This document shows positions 34,180-42,041 of a stretch of 64,000 bases of DNA, one piece after another; the first letter of the stretch is position 1; each line of letters begins with the position of its first letter. Under the pieces are notes generated by a model. The model was not told the origin of the DNA. It ran no database searches and worked only from the letters and a program-made list of their open reading frames with translations. Origin of the DNA: Paenibacillus spiritus. GTDB taxonomy: Bacteria > Bacillota > Bacilli > Paenibacillales > Paenibacillaceae. The translations under genes were made by a program, and so were the position numbers. The stretch is from the NCBI RefSeq assembly GCF_008710135.1, contig NZ_VYKK01000022.1, positions 1-64,000 on the forward strand. The letters run 5' to 3'.

Positions 34180-34959
34180 ATGACGGAACGGCATATATTG
34201 CTGGTGGAAGACGATGAGGCGATCAGCGGGATGGTCTCGTCCTATTTGTCAAAAGAAGGCTACGCGGTCACCCCCGCGTATGACGGAGAGGCGGCGGTCG
34301 AGGCCTTCCGCCGGGAGCGGGGCGGCTTCGATCTCGTCCTGCTCGATCTGATGCTGCCGAAGCTCGGAGGCGCCGAGGTGCTGCGCCTGATCCGCGCCGA
34401 GAGCCTCGTCCCGGTGCTGATCCTGTCCGCCAAGGACGGCGAACTGGACAAGGCGCTGTCGCTCGGCTTCGGGGCGGATGATTATATCACCAAGCCGTTC
34501 TCGATGATCGAGCTGACGGCCAGAGTCCAGGCGGCCATCCGCCGGGCCGGCTATGCCGCCGCTTCGGCGACAGCGGTCCCGGACGCGTCCGCTCTGCCGG
34601 AAGGGCAGCCAGCGGGCACTTCCGCCGATTCCGGAACGCAGCCGGAGCCCCGGCTGCTGTCCCTCGGCAGCCTGACCGTCGATCTCGACAATTACAGCGC
34701 CGTGAAGAACGGCGAACCGGTCCGGCTGACGGCCAAGGAATTCCAGATTCTGAAGCTGTTCGCCGAGCATCCCGGACGGGTATTCACGAAAGCCCAGGTC
34801 TACGCCGCGGTCTGGCAGGACGCGTATTACGGGGACGAGAACGTCATCAATGTGCACATGAGACGGCTCCGGGAGAAGATTGAGGAGGACCCGTCGAAGC
34901 CCGAGATCATCAAGACGCTGTGGGGCATCGGCTACCGCTTGGGAGAATCGTTCGCATGA
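34180..34959 (+). CDS. OmpR-family response regulator
   Basis: The 259-residue regulator has an intact receiver (LLVEDDE, Asp56 in LVLLDLMLP, Ser in ILSAKDG, Lys in ITKPFSM), an Ala/Pro-rich linker of about 35 residues (about 125-165), and a winged-helix domain (LTAKEFQILKLFAEHPGR, LWGIGYRLG). It overlaps the kinase gene by 4 bases. The kinase and ABC transporter genes downstream suggest a Bce/Bcr-like antimicrobial-response module. GGAGAGGG upstream of the ATG. Confidence 0.92.
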   Translation: MTERHILLVEDDEAISGMVSSYLSKEGYAVTPAYDGEAAVEAFRRERGGFDLVLLDLMLPKLGGAEVLRLIRAESLVPVLILSAKDGELDKALSLGFGADDYITKPFSMIELTARVQAAIRRAGYAAASATAVPDASALPEGQPAGTSADSGTQPEPRLLSLGSLTVDLDNYSAVKNGEPVRLTAKEFQILKLFAEHPGRVFTKAQVYAAVWQDAYYGDENVINVHMRRLREKIEEDPSKPEIIKTLWGIGYRLGESFA

Positions 34960-35924
34960 CGATGACCCCGGGAATATACATAGCCGCTCTGGCGCTGCTG
35001 GCCGCGGCCGCCGGGCTGGCCGCCCTGTGGCAGCGGCGGAAGGCCGGCAATTTGGGCCGCCAGCTCGATTACATCCATGAGAAGCTGGGGATGATCATCG
35101 ACCGGAAGACGAACGAACGGCTGCTGCTCTTCAGCGAAGAACCGCAGATGCGGCGGCTGCTGACCGACATTAACCGGCTCCTGGACCACAACCACAGCGG
35201 CAACGTCGAGCGCGCTCGTCTGGAGCAGTCGCTTCGCCGGATGCTTGCCAATGTCTCGCATGATCTGAAGACGCCGCTGACCGTCATTCTCGGCTATATC
35301 GAGATGCTGGAGCGCGGCGGAGAGAACGGCATCCCGGAGGAAGAGCGTCTGCGGATGCTCGGGATGATTCACCGCAAAGCCGAGGAAGTCATCGCGCTGA
35401 TGAACCGCTTCTTCGACCTGGCGAAGCTGGAGGCGGGGGATACGGAACTGCCGCTGTCCCGAACCGAGCTGAATGAAGCCGGACGGCGCGGAATTCTGGC
35501 TTTCTACGAGCTGCTGGAGAGCCGTGGACTCCGGGTAGAGATCGAGATTCCGGAGGAGCCGTATTACTGCCTGGCGAACGCGGAGGCACTGGACCGGGTG
35601 CTGGCCAATCTTCTCTCCAACGCCATTGCCTACGGCAGCGACGGCGGCGTAGTCGGCCTTCGGGTATATGCCCGGGAGAAGCAGGTGTGCGCCGTGGTCT
35701 GGGACCGGGGCAAAGGCATTCCGGCCTCCGAGCAGAACCGGATCTTCGAGCGGCTCTACACGCTGGAGGATTCGCGCAACCGGGGCTACCAGGGAAGCGG
35801 ACTGGGGCTTGCGATTACGAAGCGGCTGACGGAGCAGATGGGCGGGAGCCTGTCGGTGGACAGCGTTCCCGGACAGGGCGCGGCCTTTACGGCAGCTTTT
35901 CCGAGAATGCGGGAGCGGCTGTGA
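34956..35924 (+). CDS. Sensor histidine kinase with a single N-terminal membrane helix
   Basis: The 322-residue kinase starts at the ATG within the regulator's stop codon (ATGA). It has only one membrane helix (about 6-24) and no outside sensor domain, then a coiled region, HisKA with NVSHDLKTPLTVIL (His102) and HATPase_c with LLSNAIAYG, DRGKGI and GSGLGLAITKRL. Such kinases usually take their signal from a partner membrane protein. The ABC transporter encoded 102 bases downstream is the natural candidate. Confidence 0.9.
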   Translation: MTMTPGIYIAALALLAAAAGLAALWQRRKAGNLGRQLDYIHEKLGMIIDRKTNERLLLFSEEPQMRRLLTDINRLLDHNHSGNVERARLEQSLRRMLANVSHDLKTPLTVILGYIEMLERGGENGIPEEERLRMLGMIHRKAEEVIALMNRFFDLAKLEAGDTELPLSRTELNEAGRRGILAFYELLESRGLRVEIEIPEEPYYCLANAEALDRVLANLLSNAIAYGSDGGVVGLRVYAREKQVCAVVWDRGKGIPASEQNRIFERLYTLEDSRNRGYQGSGLGLAITKRLTEQMGGSLSVDSVPGQGAAFTAAFPRMRERL

Positions 35925-35930
35925 GCGGCT

Positions 35931-35983
35931 TAAGATTTTCGTAAGAATCGGTTAAGAAAAAAGCAAAATCCGGTCTGTACAAT
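35931..35983 (+). promoter_or_regulatory. ABC-transporter promoter with three 11-bp-spaced TAAGA repeats
   Basis: TAAGA occurs at 35931, 35942 and 35953, exactly 11 bp apart. A -10 candidate TACAAT (35978-35983) follows with no matching -35. Direct repeats at one helical turn in the -35 zone are typical of sites for OmpR-type activators. The neighbouring regulator (34180-34959) is the obvious candidate. Confidence 0.55.
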
Positions 35984-36026
35984 AAAGACATGAAGCATAC
36001 AGCGTACAGCAAAGGAGAGGGAAGAC

Positions 36027-36950
36027 ATGACAACCCTGCTGCGAACCGACCGGTTGAGCAAAACCTTTGACGGCAAGGAAGCCGTGAAGGACATCAGCAT
36101 GACGATCAGACAAGGTGAAATCTACGGATTTCTTGGCCCGAACGGAGCCGGCAAAACGACAGTCATGAAGATGATAACCGGACTCGTGCGGCCCTCGGCC
36201 GGAGAGATCGAATTTCTGGGCAATCCCGTCCGGGCGGGACAGTCGCTGGAGCTGCTGAAGCGGATGGGCTGCATCATTGAATACCCCGTCTTCTATGACC
36301 GGCTGAGCGGCCGGGAGAACCTGGAGCTGCATGGCGAGTACATGGGATATTACAATCCCGAAGCGGTCGACAATGCGCTGTCGGCGGTGGGACTGGATCT
36401 GCGCGATTCCCGGCCGGTGAAGCAGTACTCGCTCGGTATGAAGCAGCGCCTGGGTATTGCCCGGGCAATGATGACCCGGCCCGAGCTGCTCATCCTGGAT
36501 GAACCGATCAACGGTCTGGACCCCGTCGGCATCCGGGAGATGCGCGAACTGTTCCGGCGTCTGAGCAGAGACTATGGCATGACACTTCTGATCTCCAGCC
36601 ATATTCTCGGCGAAATCGAGCAGATTGCGGATACGATCGGCGTTATTCGAAGCGGACGGCTTGTCCGGGAAGTGGCGATGGAAGAAGTCCGAGGCCGCGA
36701 TACCGATTATATCGAGCTGGTCACCCCGGATACGTCCCGAGCGCTGGCCGTTCTGGAACGGAAGCTGGGACTTGGCTCATACAAACTGGCCGGAGAACGG
36801 ATCATCCGGATTTACGATTCTGCAGTGTCGCTTCAGAGCATCAACCGGGCACTTGTGGAAGCGGACGTTCCGCTGGACAGCTTCAGCCGCAAGTCGCAGT
36901 CGCTGGAAGACTACTTTATGGAATTGATCGGGGGTGGAGACGTTGCGTAA
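36027..36950 (+). CDS. ABC transporter ATP-binding protein (BcrA/lantibiotic-immunity type)
   Basis: The 307-residue ATPase has Walker A GPNGAGKTT, signature YSLGMKQRLGIARA, Walker B LLILDEPINGLDP and switch SSHILGEIEQI, plus the C-terminal domain seen in BcrA/NisF-like exporters. In this group the ATPase works with a small integral membrane partner to expel bacitracin or lantibiotics. It lies directly downstream of a two-component pair whose probable target site is in its promoter, and it overlaps the permease start. Confidence 0.92.
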   Translation: MTTLLRTDRLSKTFDGKEAVKDISMTIRQGEIYGFLGPNGAGKTTVMKMITGLVRPSAGEIEFLGNPVRAGQSLELLKRMGCIIEYPVFYDRLSGRENLELHGEYMGYYNPEAVDNALSAVGLDLRDSRPVKQYSLGMKQRLGIARAMMTRPELLILDEPINGLDPVGIREMRELFRRLSRDYGMTLLISSHILGEIEQIADTIGVIRSGRLVREVAMEEVRGRDTDYIELVTPDTSRALAVLERKLGLGSYKLAGERIIRIYDSAVSLQSINRALVEADVPLDSFSRKSQSLEDYFMELIGGGDVA

Positions 36951-37629
36951 ACTCATGTCGCTGGAATGGCGCAAGCATCGTCTGGGCGGATTGTTCAAAG
37001 GCGTGCTGATCGCCAATCTCTGCATTCTGGGACTTATGGTCGGCCTGCTCCTTAGTGCCGAGGACGGAGACTTCTCGACCTGGACGGAAGCCATGCAGGG
37101 TCTGTTCCTCTTCTGCAAGGCTACCTTCGTCGTCTTCGCATCCGTTGTCATCAGCCGGCTGGTGATCGAGGAATACCGGAGTCAGACCATCTCGCTGCTC
37201 TTCATGTACCCGATTCCCCGCCGCACGATGATGCTTGCGAAGCTGATGATCGTCTTTATCTTCACTTTCGTCAATATTCTGCTCTCGGAGCTGGTGCTGG
37301 GCGCTGCTTTGGCAGCAATTATTCACGGAACCCATCACTTTGCGGAGCCGCTGACGGGGGAACTGGTCCAAAATCTGTTGGCCCAGGCCGGACTCAATGC
37401 GGTGTACGCTTCGGGAATTGCCATGATTCCGCTCTTCTTCGGAATGCGGCGCAAATCGGTTCCCACAACGATTGTATCGTCGGTTCTCATCATCTCGCTG
37501 ACCTCCTCCGGGTTCGGGAGCCTGCGGCTGGAGAACTTCGCGAGCATCTCGATTGCGCTCTGCCTGGCCGGTCTCTTCATTGCCTGGCTTGCCATCCGGC
37601 GCGTGGAGACCGACGATGTAGTCGGATAA
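36943..37629 (+). CDS. ABC transporter permease (ABC-2 type)
   Basis: About 228 residues with six hydrophobic segments. The N-terminus RKLMSLEWRKHRLGG and the motif RLVIEEYRSQTISLLFMYPI are typical of ABC-2 permeases paired with BcrA-like ATPases. I chose TTG 36943 because GGGGTGGAG ends 3 bases before it; GTG 36934 is also in frame but lies inside that site. It overlaps the ATPase gene by 8 bases, so the two are coupled. Confidence 0.85.
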   Translation: MRKLMSLEWRKHRLGGLFKGVLIANLCILGLMVGLLLSAEDGDFSTWTEAMQGLFLFCKATFVVFASVVISRLVIEEYRSQTISLLFMYPIPRRTMMLAKLMIVFIFTFVNILLSELVLGAALAAIIHGTHHFAEPLTGELVQNLLAQAGLNAVYASGIAMIPLFFGMRRKSVPTTIVSSVLIISLTSSGFGSLRLENFASISIALCLAGLFIAWLAIRRVETDDVVG

Positions 37630-37679
37630 GCCAAATGGATTAAATTTAACGAAGTTACCTGCCCGGATGTGACAAACTT

Positions 37680-37688
37680 TGCTATAAT
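37680..37688 (+). promoter_or_regulatory. Extended -10 promoter of the PAS kinase
   Basis: TGC followed by a perfect TATAAT (37680-37688) lies 30 bp before the start codon. Confidence 0.5.
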
Positions 37689-37718
37689 GAAGGCAGATAC
37701 AGCGCAGGGGGGAAGTGG

Positions 37719-39323
37719 ATGGTGCACAAGGACAAGACTGCTGTGCTGAAGCGAATGATTGCCGGGGCCGGGATCTTCCGTGATCTATATGCGGAACATC
37801 CCGATCCGATCTACATACTGAGCCTGGACGGACAGCTGATGGATGCGAACCGCATGTCGATCTGCGGCCGGGCGATTACCTCCGGAGACGTCGGCGAATG
37901 GATCCGGAGCTTTCTGCTGTTCGATAGCCGGAGTGAAGCCCGCCAGTGCTTTGAGCGGGCGCTGCAAGGAGAAGCCTCCCGGATGAAGCTTGCCTACAAG
38001 GAACCGGACGGACTTCTGCAGTACGTGGATTTAAGCTTTGCCCCGATTCGCGGCGAAGGAGAAGTTGTCGGCGTCTTTGCCATTCTCCGCAGACCCGAAG
38101 CAGGGCCCGGTGAATCGGAACGGAACGGGGGAGGCTGGCACGGACGGATACTCGATTCCGTGACCGAGGGGATTTTCGTACTGGATGAAGAGGGCGGCAT
38201 GGTCTTTGCCAATCCGGCGGCTCTTGAGATGCTCGGCTATACGTACAGGGAAGCAATGGGCCTCCACAGTCTAAGGCAGGTTCATCATACCCGGCCGGAC
38301 GGATCGCCCTACTGTTCCCGGGAGTGTCCGATTACCCGGACGATTGCGGACGGGGTTACCCGCCGGATGAGCGAAGAGATTTTCTGGCGCAAGGATGGGA
38401 CCAGCTTCTTCGTGAATTACCAAGTATCGCCGATACTGAAGCAGGGACGCGTAGAGGGCGTCGTGGTTGCGTTCAGCGATATTACCGGAGAGCGGGAGAT
38501 CATCCGCGCCAAGGAGATGGCCGAGCAGACCGCGAGGCACAAGTCGGAATTTCTGGCGATGATGAGCCATGAGATCCGCACTCCTATGAACGGCATCATC
38601 GGGATGGCCGACCTGCTCGCCGACAGCGAGCTGACCGAAGAACAGCGGGCGTACGCCGAGATTCTGCGAAGCAGCAGCTACAGTCTGCTCGGCATCCTGA
38701 ACGATATTCTCGATTTCAGCAAGATGGAAGCCGGCAAAATGCAGCTGCAGTCCGACTGGTTCGACCTTCGAGGGGTGGTCTCCGGCGTCATTGATCTGTT
38801 CATGCCGAAGGCGGAGGAGAAGGGGCTTGCGCTGCGCTGGTGGGCGGATACGAGCGTGCCGGAGCTGGTCGAGGGGGATGCCGTGCGGTTGCGGCAGGTG
38901 CTGGTGAACCTGGTCGGCAATGCGCTGAAATTCACCGAGAAGGGCAGCATTAACCTGTCCGTCAAAAGCATTCCGCTGCCCGGCTCAGAGAGCGGCCTCC
39001 TAGAATTCTCGGTCCGCGATACCGGTGTCGGGATCGCCGTGAACAAGCTGGACCTGCTCTTCACTTCGTTCTCGCAGCTTCATCCCTCCATTACCCGCAA
39101 GTACGGAGGGACCGGCCTGGGACTGGCCATATGCAAGCAGCTGGTTGAGCTGATGGGCGGAACGATCTTTGTCGAGAGTGAGGAAGGAATGGGATCGGCC
39201 TTCCGGTTCCTGCTCCCGGTCAGCCGGCTGTCGCTGGACTCCGAGGATGAGGACGAGGATGAAAATGAGGATGAGAATGAGGATGAGGGTAAGGATACCG
39301 GTAATAAGAACAGCTATGTCTAG
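37719..39323 (+). CDS. Soluble PAS-domain sensor histidine kinase
   Basis: The 534-residue protein has no membrane segment. PAS 1 spans about 25-125 and PAS 2 about 145-262 ([20 protein letters not shown], with a Cys pair in YCSRECP that could bind metal or sense redox). HisKA follows with [18 protein letters not shown] (His284), then HATPase_c with [19 protein letters not shown] and [13 protein letters not shown]. The last 30 residues are an acidic Asp/Glu/Asn run encoded by a hexanucleotide repeat. No regulator is adjacent, so it is an orphan kinase, possibly in a sporulation-type phosphorelay. GGGGGGAAG upstream. Confidence 0.9.
   Translation: MVHKDKTAVLKRMIAGAGIFRDLYAEHPDPIYILSLDGQLMDANRMSICGRAITSGDVGEWIRSFLLFDSRSEARQCFERALQGEASRMKLAYKEPDGLLQYVDLSFAPIRGEGEVVGVFAILRRPEAGPGESERNGGGWHGRILDSVTEGIFVLDEEGGMVFANPAALEMLGYTYREAMGLHSLRQVHHTRPDGSPYCSRECPITRTIADGVTRRMSEEIFWRKDGTSFFVNYQVSPILKQGRVEGVVVAFSDITGEREIIRAKEMAEQTARHKSEFLAMMSHEIRTPMNGIIGMADLLADSELTEEQRAYAEILRSSSYSLLGILNDILDFSKMEAGKMQLQSDWFDLRGVVSGVIDLFMPKAEEKGLALRWWADTSVPELVEGDAVRLRQVLVNLVGNALKFTEKGSINLSVKSIPLPGSESGLLEFSVRDTGVGIAVNKLDLLFTSFSQLHPSITRKYGGTGLGLAICKQLVELMGGTIFVESEEGMGSAFRFLLPVSRLSLDSEDEDEDENEDENEDEGKDTGNKNSYV
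39243..39293 (+). repeat. GAGGAT/GAGAAT-type hexanucleotide repeat
   Basis: Imperfect tandem GARNAY hexamers encode the acidic tail of the PAS kinase. Unit number could vary by replication slippage without a frameshift. Confidence 0.7.
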
Positions 39324-39330
39324 AAAGGCC

Positions 39331-39375
39331 AAAGGCCGTGGCGGCCGGCGCTTGTGCACCGGAGCCACGGCCTTT
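39331..39375. terminator. Bidirectional terminator
   Basis: AAAGGCCGTGGC pairs perfectly with GCCACGGCCTTT between the PAS kinase and the convergent degV gene. Confidence 0.75.
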
Positions 39376-39393
39376 GCTTATGGGGCCGGAAAT

Positions 39394-40242
39394 TTAGGAT
39401 TTAAGAAACATCAGTCCGACCGTGTGCGGGCCGCAGTGGCTGCCAATGACGCAGCCGGCCTCAATCACGGCAATTTCCCGGGCTCCGGTTGATTCCTGGA
39501 GCGCCCGGCGCAGAAACTCCGCATCCTCCGGGGCCTGGGTATGGGCCACAATAATCAGTTCGCGGTCGATCACGTCCAGATTCTCCAGGGCATGGTTCAG
39601 CATCTGCTCCACGGCCTTCTCTTTCTTGCCGCGAATCCGGCCGATCGGAAGAATCTTGCCTTCCACAAGCCGAAGGACGGGACGAATCTTGAGCAGACTT
39701 CCGATAAAATTCGCCATACCGGAACACCGGCCGCCCATATACAGATAATCGAGTGTATCTACAACAAATTCGGTGCTCAGGCGTCGGCGTTCATCTTCCA
39801 GCGCCGAGACAATGCTGGCCGCGCCGGCGCCGTTCTCGGCGGCGCGTGCTGCCCGGACGGCAAGCAGGGCAATGCCCCCGCAGAGCGATTCGGAGTCCAC
39901 CACATGAACGCGGCCCTCGGGGAACTCCCCCGCAGCGATCAGGGCGTTCTGGTATGTAGAAGACAGGGACGACGAGAGACTGAGATAGACGACATCGCGG
40001 CCCTGTTCAACAGCCGGTGCGAACGCTCGAATGAAATCCGCCGGCGAAGGCGCCGCAGTCTTGGGCAGCGCTCCTTCGGCGGCAACCTGCCGGTAGACGT
40101 CATCCGGCGTAATTTCGATCCCGTCCCGGCGGGTATCATTGCCGAACACGACATACAGCGGGATGACCCCGATGTCATAGCGGTCTTGCCAATATCCGGG
40201 CAAATCGGACGTGCTGTCGGTGAATATTTTTACAGTGGGCAT
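39394..40242 (-). CDS. DegV family fatty-acid-binding protein
   Basis: The 282-residue protein has the DegV signature: KIFTDSTSDLP at the N-terminus, IPLYVVFG, SLSSSLSSTYQNA, VVDSESLCGG, LDYLYMGGRCSG and IGSHCGPHTVGL. DegV proteins bind a fatty acid; FakB proteins of this family present it to the kinase FakA for phosphorylation and entry into phospholipid. No fakA is next to it. It is a single-gene unit. Confidence 0.92.
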   Translation of the reverse strand: MPTVKIFTDSTSDLPGYWQDRYDIGVIPLYVVFGNDTRRDGIEITPDDVYRQVAAEGALPKTAAPSPADFIRAFAPAVEQGRDVVYLSLSSSLSSTYQNALIAAGEFPEGRVHVVDSESLCGGIALLAVRAARAAENGAGAASIVSALEDERRRLSTEFVVDTLDYLYMGGRCSGMANFIGSLLKIRPVLRLVEGKILPIGRIRGKKEKAVEQMLNHALENLDVIDRELIIVAHTQAPEDAEFLRRALQESTGAREIAVIEAGCVIGSHCGPHTVGLMFLKS

Positions 40243-40431
40243 GTGCTTCTCCTTCGCCGATGATCAGGTACGTCCTAATTATACCAAGCTTGGGGCGAAT
40301 CATAAACCTTGAACCCGAATTTAGGCATGTTTCCAATCTGTCCCTCCCGGGGTAATGGTTCGTAATCGGGAATGTAACGGCATCCGGAGAGCAGAGCCCG
40401 GAAGAATAGAAGAAGGGGAAGAGGGGAAAGA

Positions 40432-41913
40432 ATGAGAACCCGGGAAGTGATATCCGATCGTCTGTACCTGCTGTTGGCTCTGCTGCTGTTGTCTGCGGCC
40501 TGCTTCAACCTGTTCATGAATCTCGGCGTCAAGCCGATTGAGGACTGGGATGAGGCCAGGCACGGAGTCAGCGCCTATGAGATGCTGAAGAGCGGGAATT
40601 ATGCGGTGAATACATACAATTGGGAGACGGATTACTGGAATCTGAAGCCCCCGCTGAGCTTCTGGACAGTGGCGCTCGGCTACAAGCTGGCCGGCTTCAA
40701 CTTGCTCGGACTTCGGCTCGTGTCCGCTATCGCAGCTCTGCTGACGATAGCGGCGACTGCCGGGTACGCGCGCTACCGCTACGGGAATGCGGCCTCACTG
40801 GTTGCGGCTGCCGTGCTGATAACCAGCACGCAGTTTATCTTTCACCATTCCGCCCGGGCAGGCGACGCGGACGCGCTCTTCGTGCTCTGGCTGACTGTCG
40901 GGGTGATTGCCCTGCTGCTGACCGAGCGCCGTCCGGGCTGGATAGCCGTCACCGGCCTGATGTTCGCCCTGGCTTTCCTGACCAAGAGCTGGCATGCTGG
41001 TATCCTGCTGGTCATCGCCGGATTGTACACCGTCATCACGCGCCGGTACCGGGAGATGAAGCCCAGGCATCTGGCCGGATTCGGGCTCGCGGCATCCCTG
41101 CCGGTTCTGCTCTGGCTGGCGCTTCGGTATCCGCACGACGGCTTTCGGTTTGTGCGGGAGATGATCCGGTACGATCTGCTGGCGCGTTCCTCTACGGCGA
41201 TTGAGCAGCATGCCAACGGCCCGACCTACTATCTCCACATTCTGAAGCTCTATCACTTGGAATGGAGCGCAGCGCTGCTCGCGCTTGCCGTCGGCACTGC
41301 ATTCGTCATGCTGCTTCGGCGGAACCGGGACATCCTTCCGCTGGACAGCGACATGCTGGGTCTCATTCTCTGGATTGCGGTGCCCTTGCTGCTGTTCTCG
41401 GCCGTCTCCACCAAGATCCGCTGGTACATTATGCCGGTCTACCCCGCACTCGCTCTGGCTACCGCCGTCCTGCTGGCCGCTCTCCTTCGGAATGTACGGC
41501 GAAGGGAGGGAAGGGCCGCTCTGGCCGGCGCCTTTGTCCTGCTCTTTCTTCTCATGGAGAGCGGCGCGGTGCGGACGGCGTCTTCGGAGGGCGCACCCGA
41601 TGCGGGGCCGGAGCAGGCGCTGCTTCGGAAGCTGCCGGCCGGAGACTCGCTGAGAGAATATACGTTGTACTATTACGACCATCCGGGCAAAGACATGCCG
41701 CAGAGCGTAGTGCTCGCATCCAAGCTCTACGGCGGAATGAGAGCGGCGGAAGAGGGGAAGCTCCAAGAGTTCAGGAACCATCCCCGATCGCTGCTGCTGC
41801 TTCCAAGGAGCACTGCCAATGAATCCTTAATTGCCGATGACAAGCTGAAGATCGTGGAAGCCTCCGGCTGGGGATATCTGGTCAGTTCGGAATATGTGAA
41901 GCCTGCTCCGTAA
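40432..41913 (+). CDS. GT39/ArnT-like membrane glycosyltransferase
   Basis: The 493-residue protein has about ten to eleven membrane helices. The first outside loop has the family's acidic motif EDWDEARHG (residues of about 37-45), followed by NWETDYWNLKPPLSFW, as in ArnT/PMT-type enzymes using polyprenyl-phosphate sugars. A C-terminal outside segment (about 380-493) follows the last helix. It should transfer a sugar to a protein, lipid or wall polymer on the outer face. No sugar-donor genes are nearby, so the substrate stays open. RBS AAGGGGAAGAGGGG. Confidence 0.85.
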   Translation: MRTREVISDRLYLLLALLLLSAACFNLFMNLGVKPIEDWDEARHGVSAYEMLKSGNYAVNTYNWETDYWNLKPPLSFWTVALGYKLAGFNLLGLRLVSAIAALLTIAATAGYARYRYGNAASLVAAAVLITSTQFIFHHSARAGDADALFVLWLTVGVIALLLTERRPGWIAVTGLMFALAFLTKSWHAGILLVIAGLYTVITRRYREMKPRHLAGFGLAASLPVLLWLALRYPHDGFRFVREMIRYDLLARSSTAIEQHANGPTYYLHILKLYHLEWSAALLALAVGTAFVMLLRRNRDILPLDSDMLGLILWIAVPLLLFSAVSTKIRWYIMPVYPALALATAVLLAALLRNVRRREGRAALAGAFVLLFLLMESGAVRTASSEGAPDAGPEQALLRKLPAGDSLREYTLYYYDHPGKDMPQSVVLASKLYGGMRAAEEGKLQEFRNHPRSLLLLPRSTANESLIADDKLKIVEASGWGYLVSSEYVKPAP

Positions 41914-41932
41914 TCTGCCTGACCGAACGACC

Positions 41933-41979
41933 AGACAGCACGACAGTAGGACAGTAGGACAGCATGACAGCACGACAAA
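41933..41979. repeat. Short 8-bp tandem repeat (ANGACAGY)
   Basis: About six imperfect units: AGACAGC, ACGACAGT, AGGACAGT, AGGACAGC, ATGACAGC, ACGACAAA. It lies between the glycosyltransferase stop and its terminator. Confidence 0.7.
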
Positions 41980-42006
41980 GGCCGCCCCTTTCGGGACGGC
42001 CTTTCT
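41977..42006. terminator. Terminator between convergent genes
   Basis: AAAGGCCGCCCC pairs with GGGACGGCCTTT around TTTC. It serves the plus-strand glycosyltransferase and probably the minus-strand maltose phosphorylase. Confidence 0.8.
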
Positions 42007-42041
42007 GTATGAATCTGATATTTGACGAGATTCTGCTCCTC

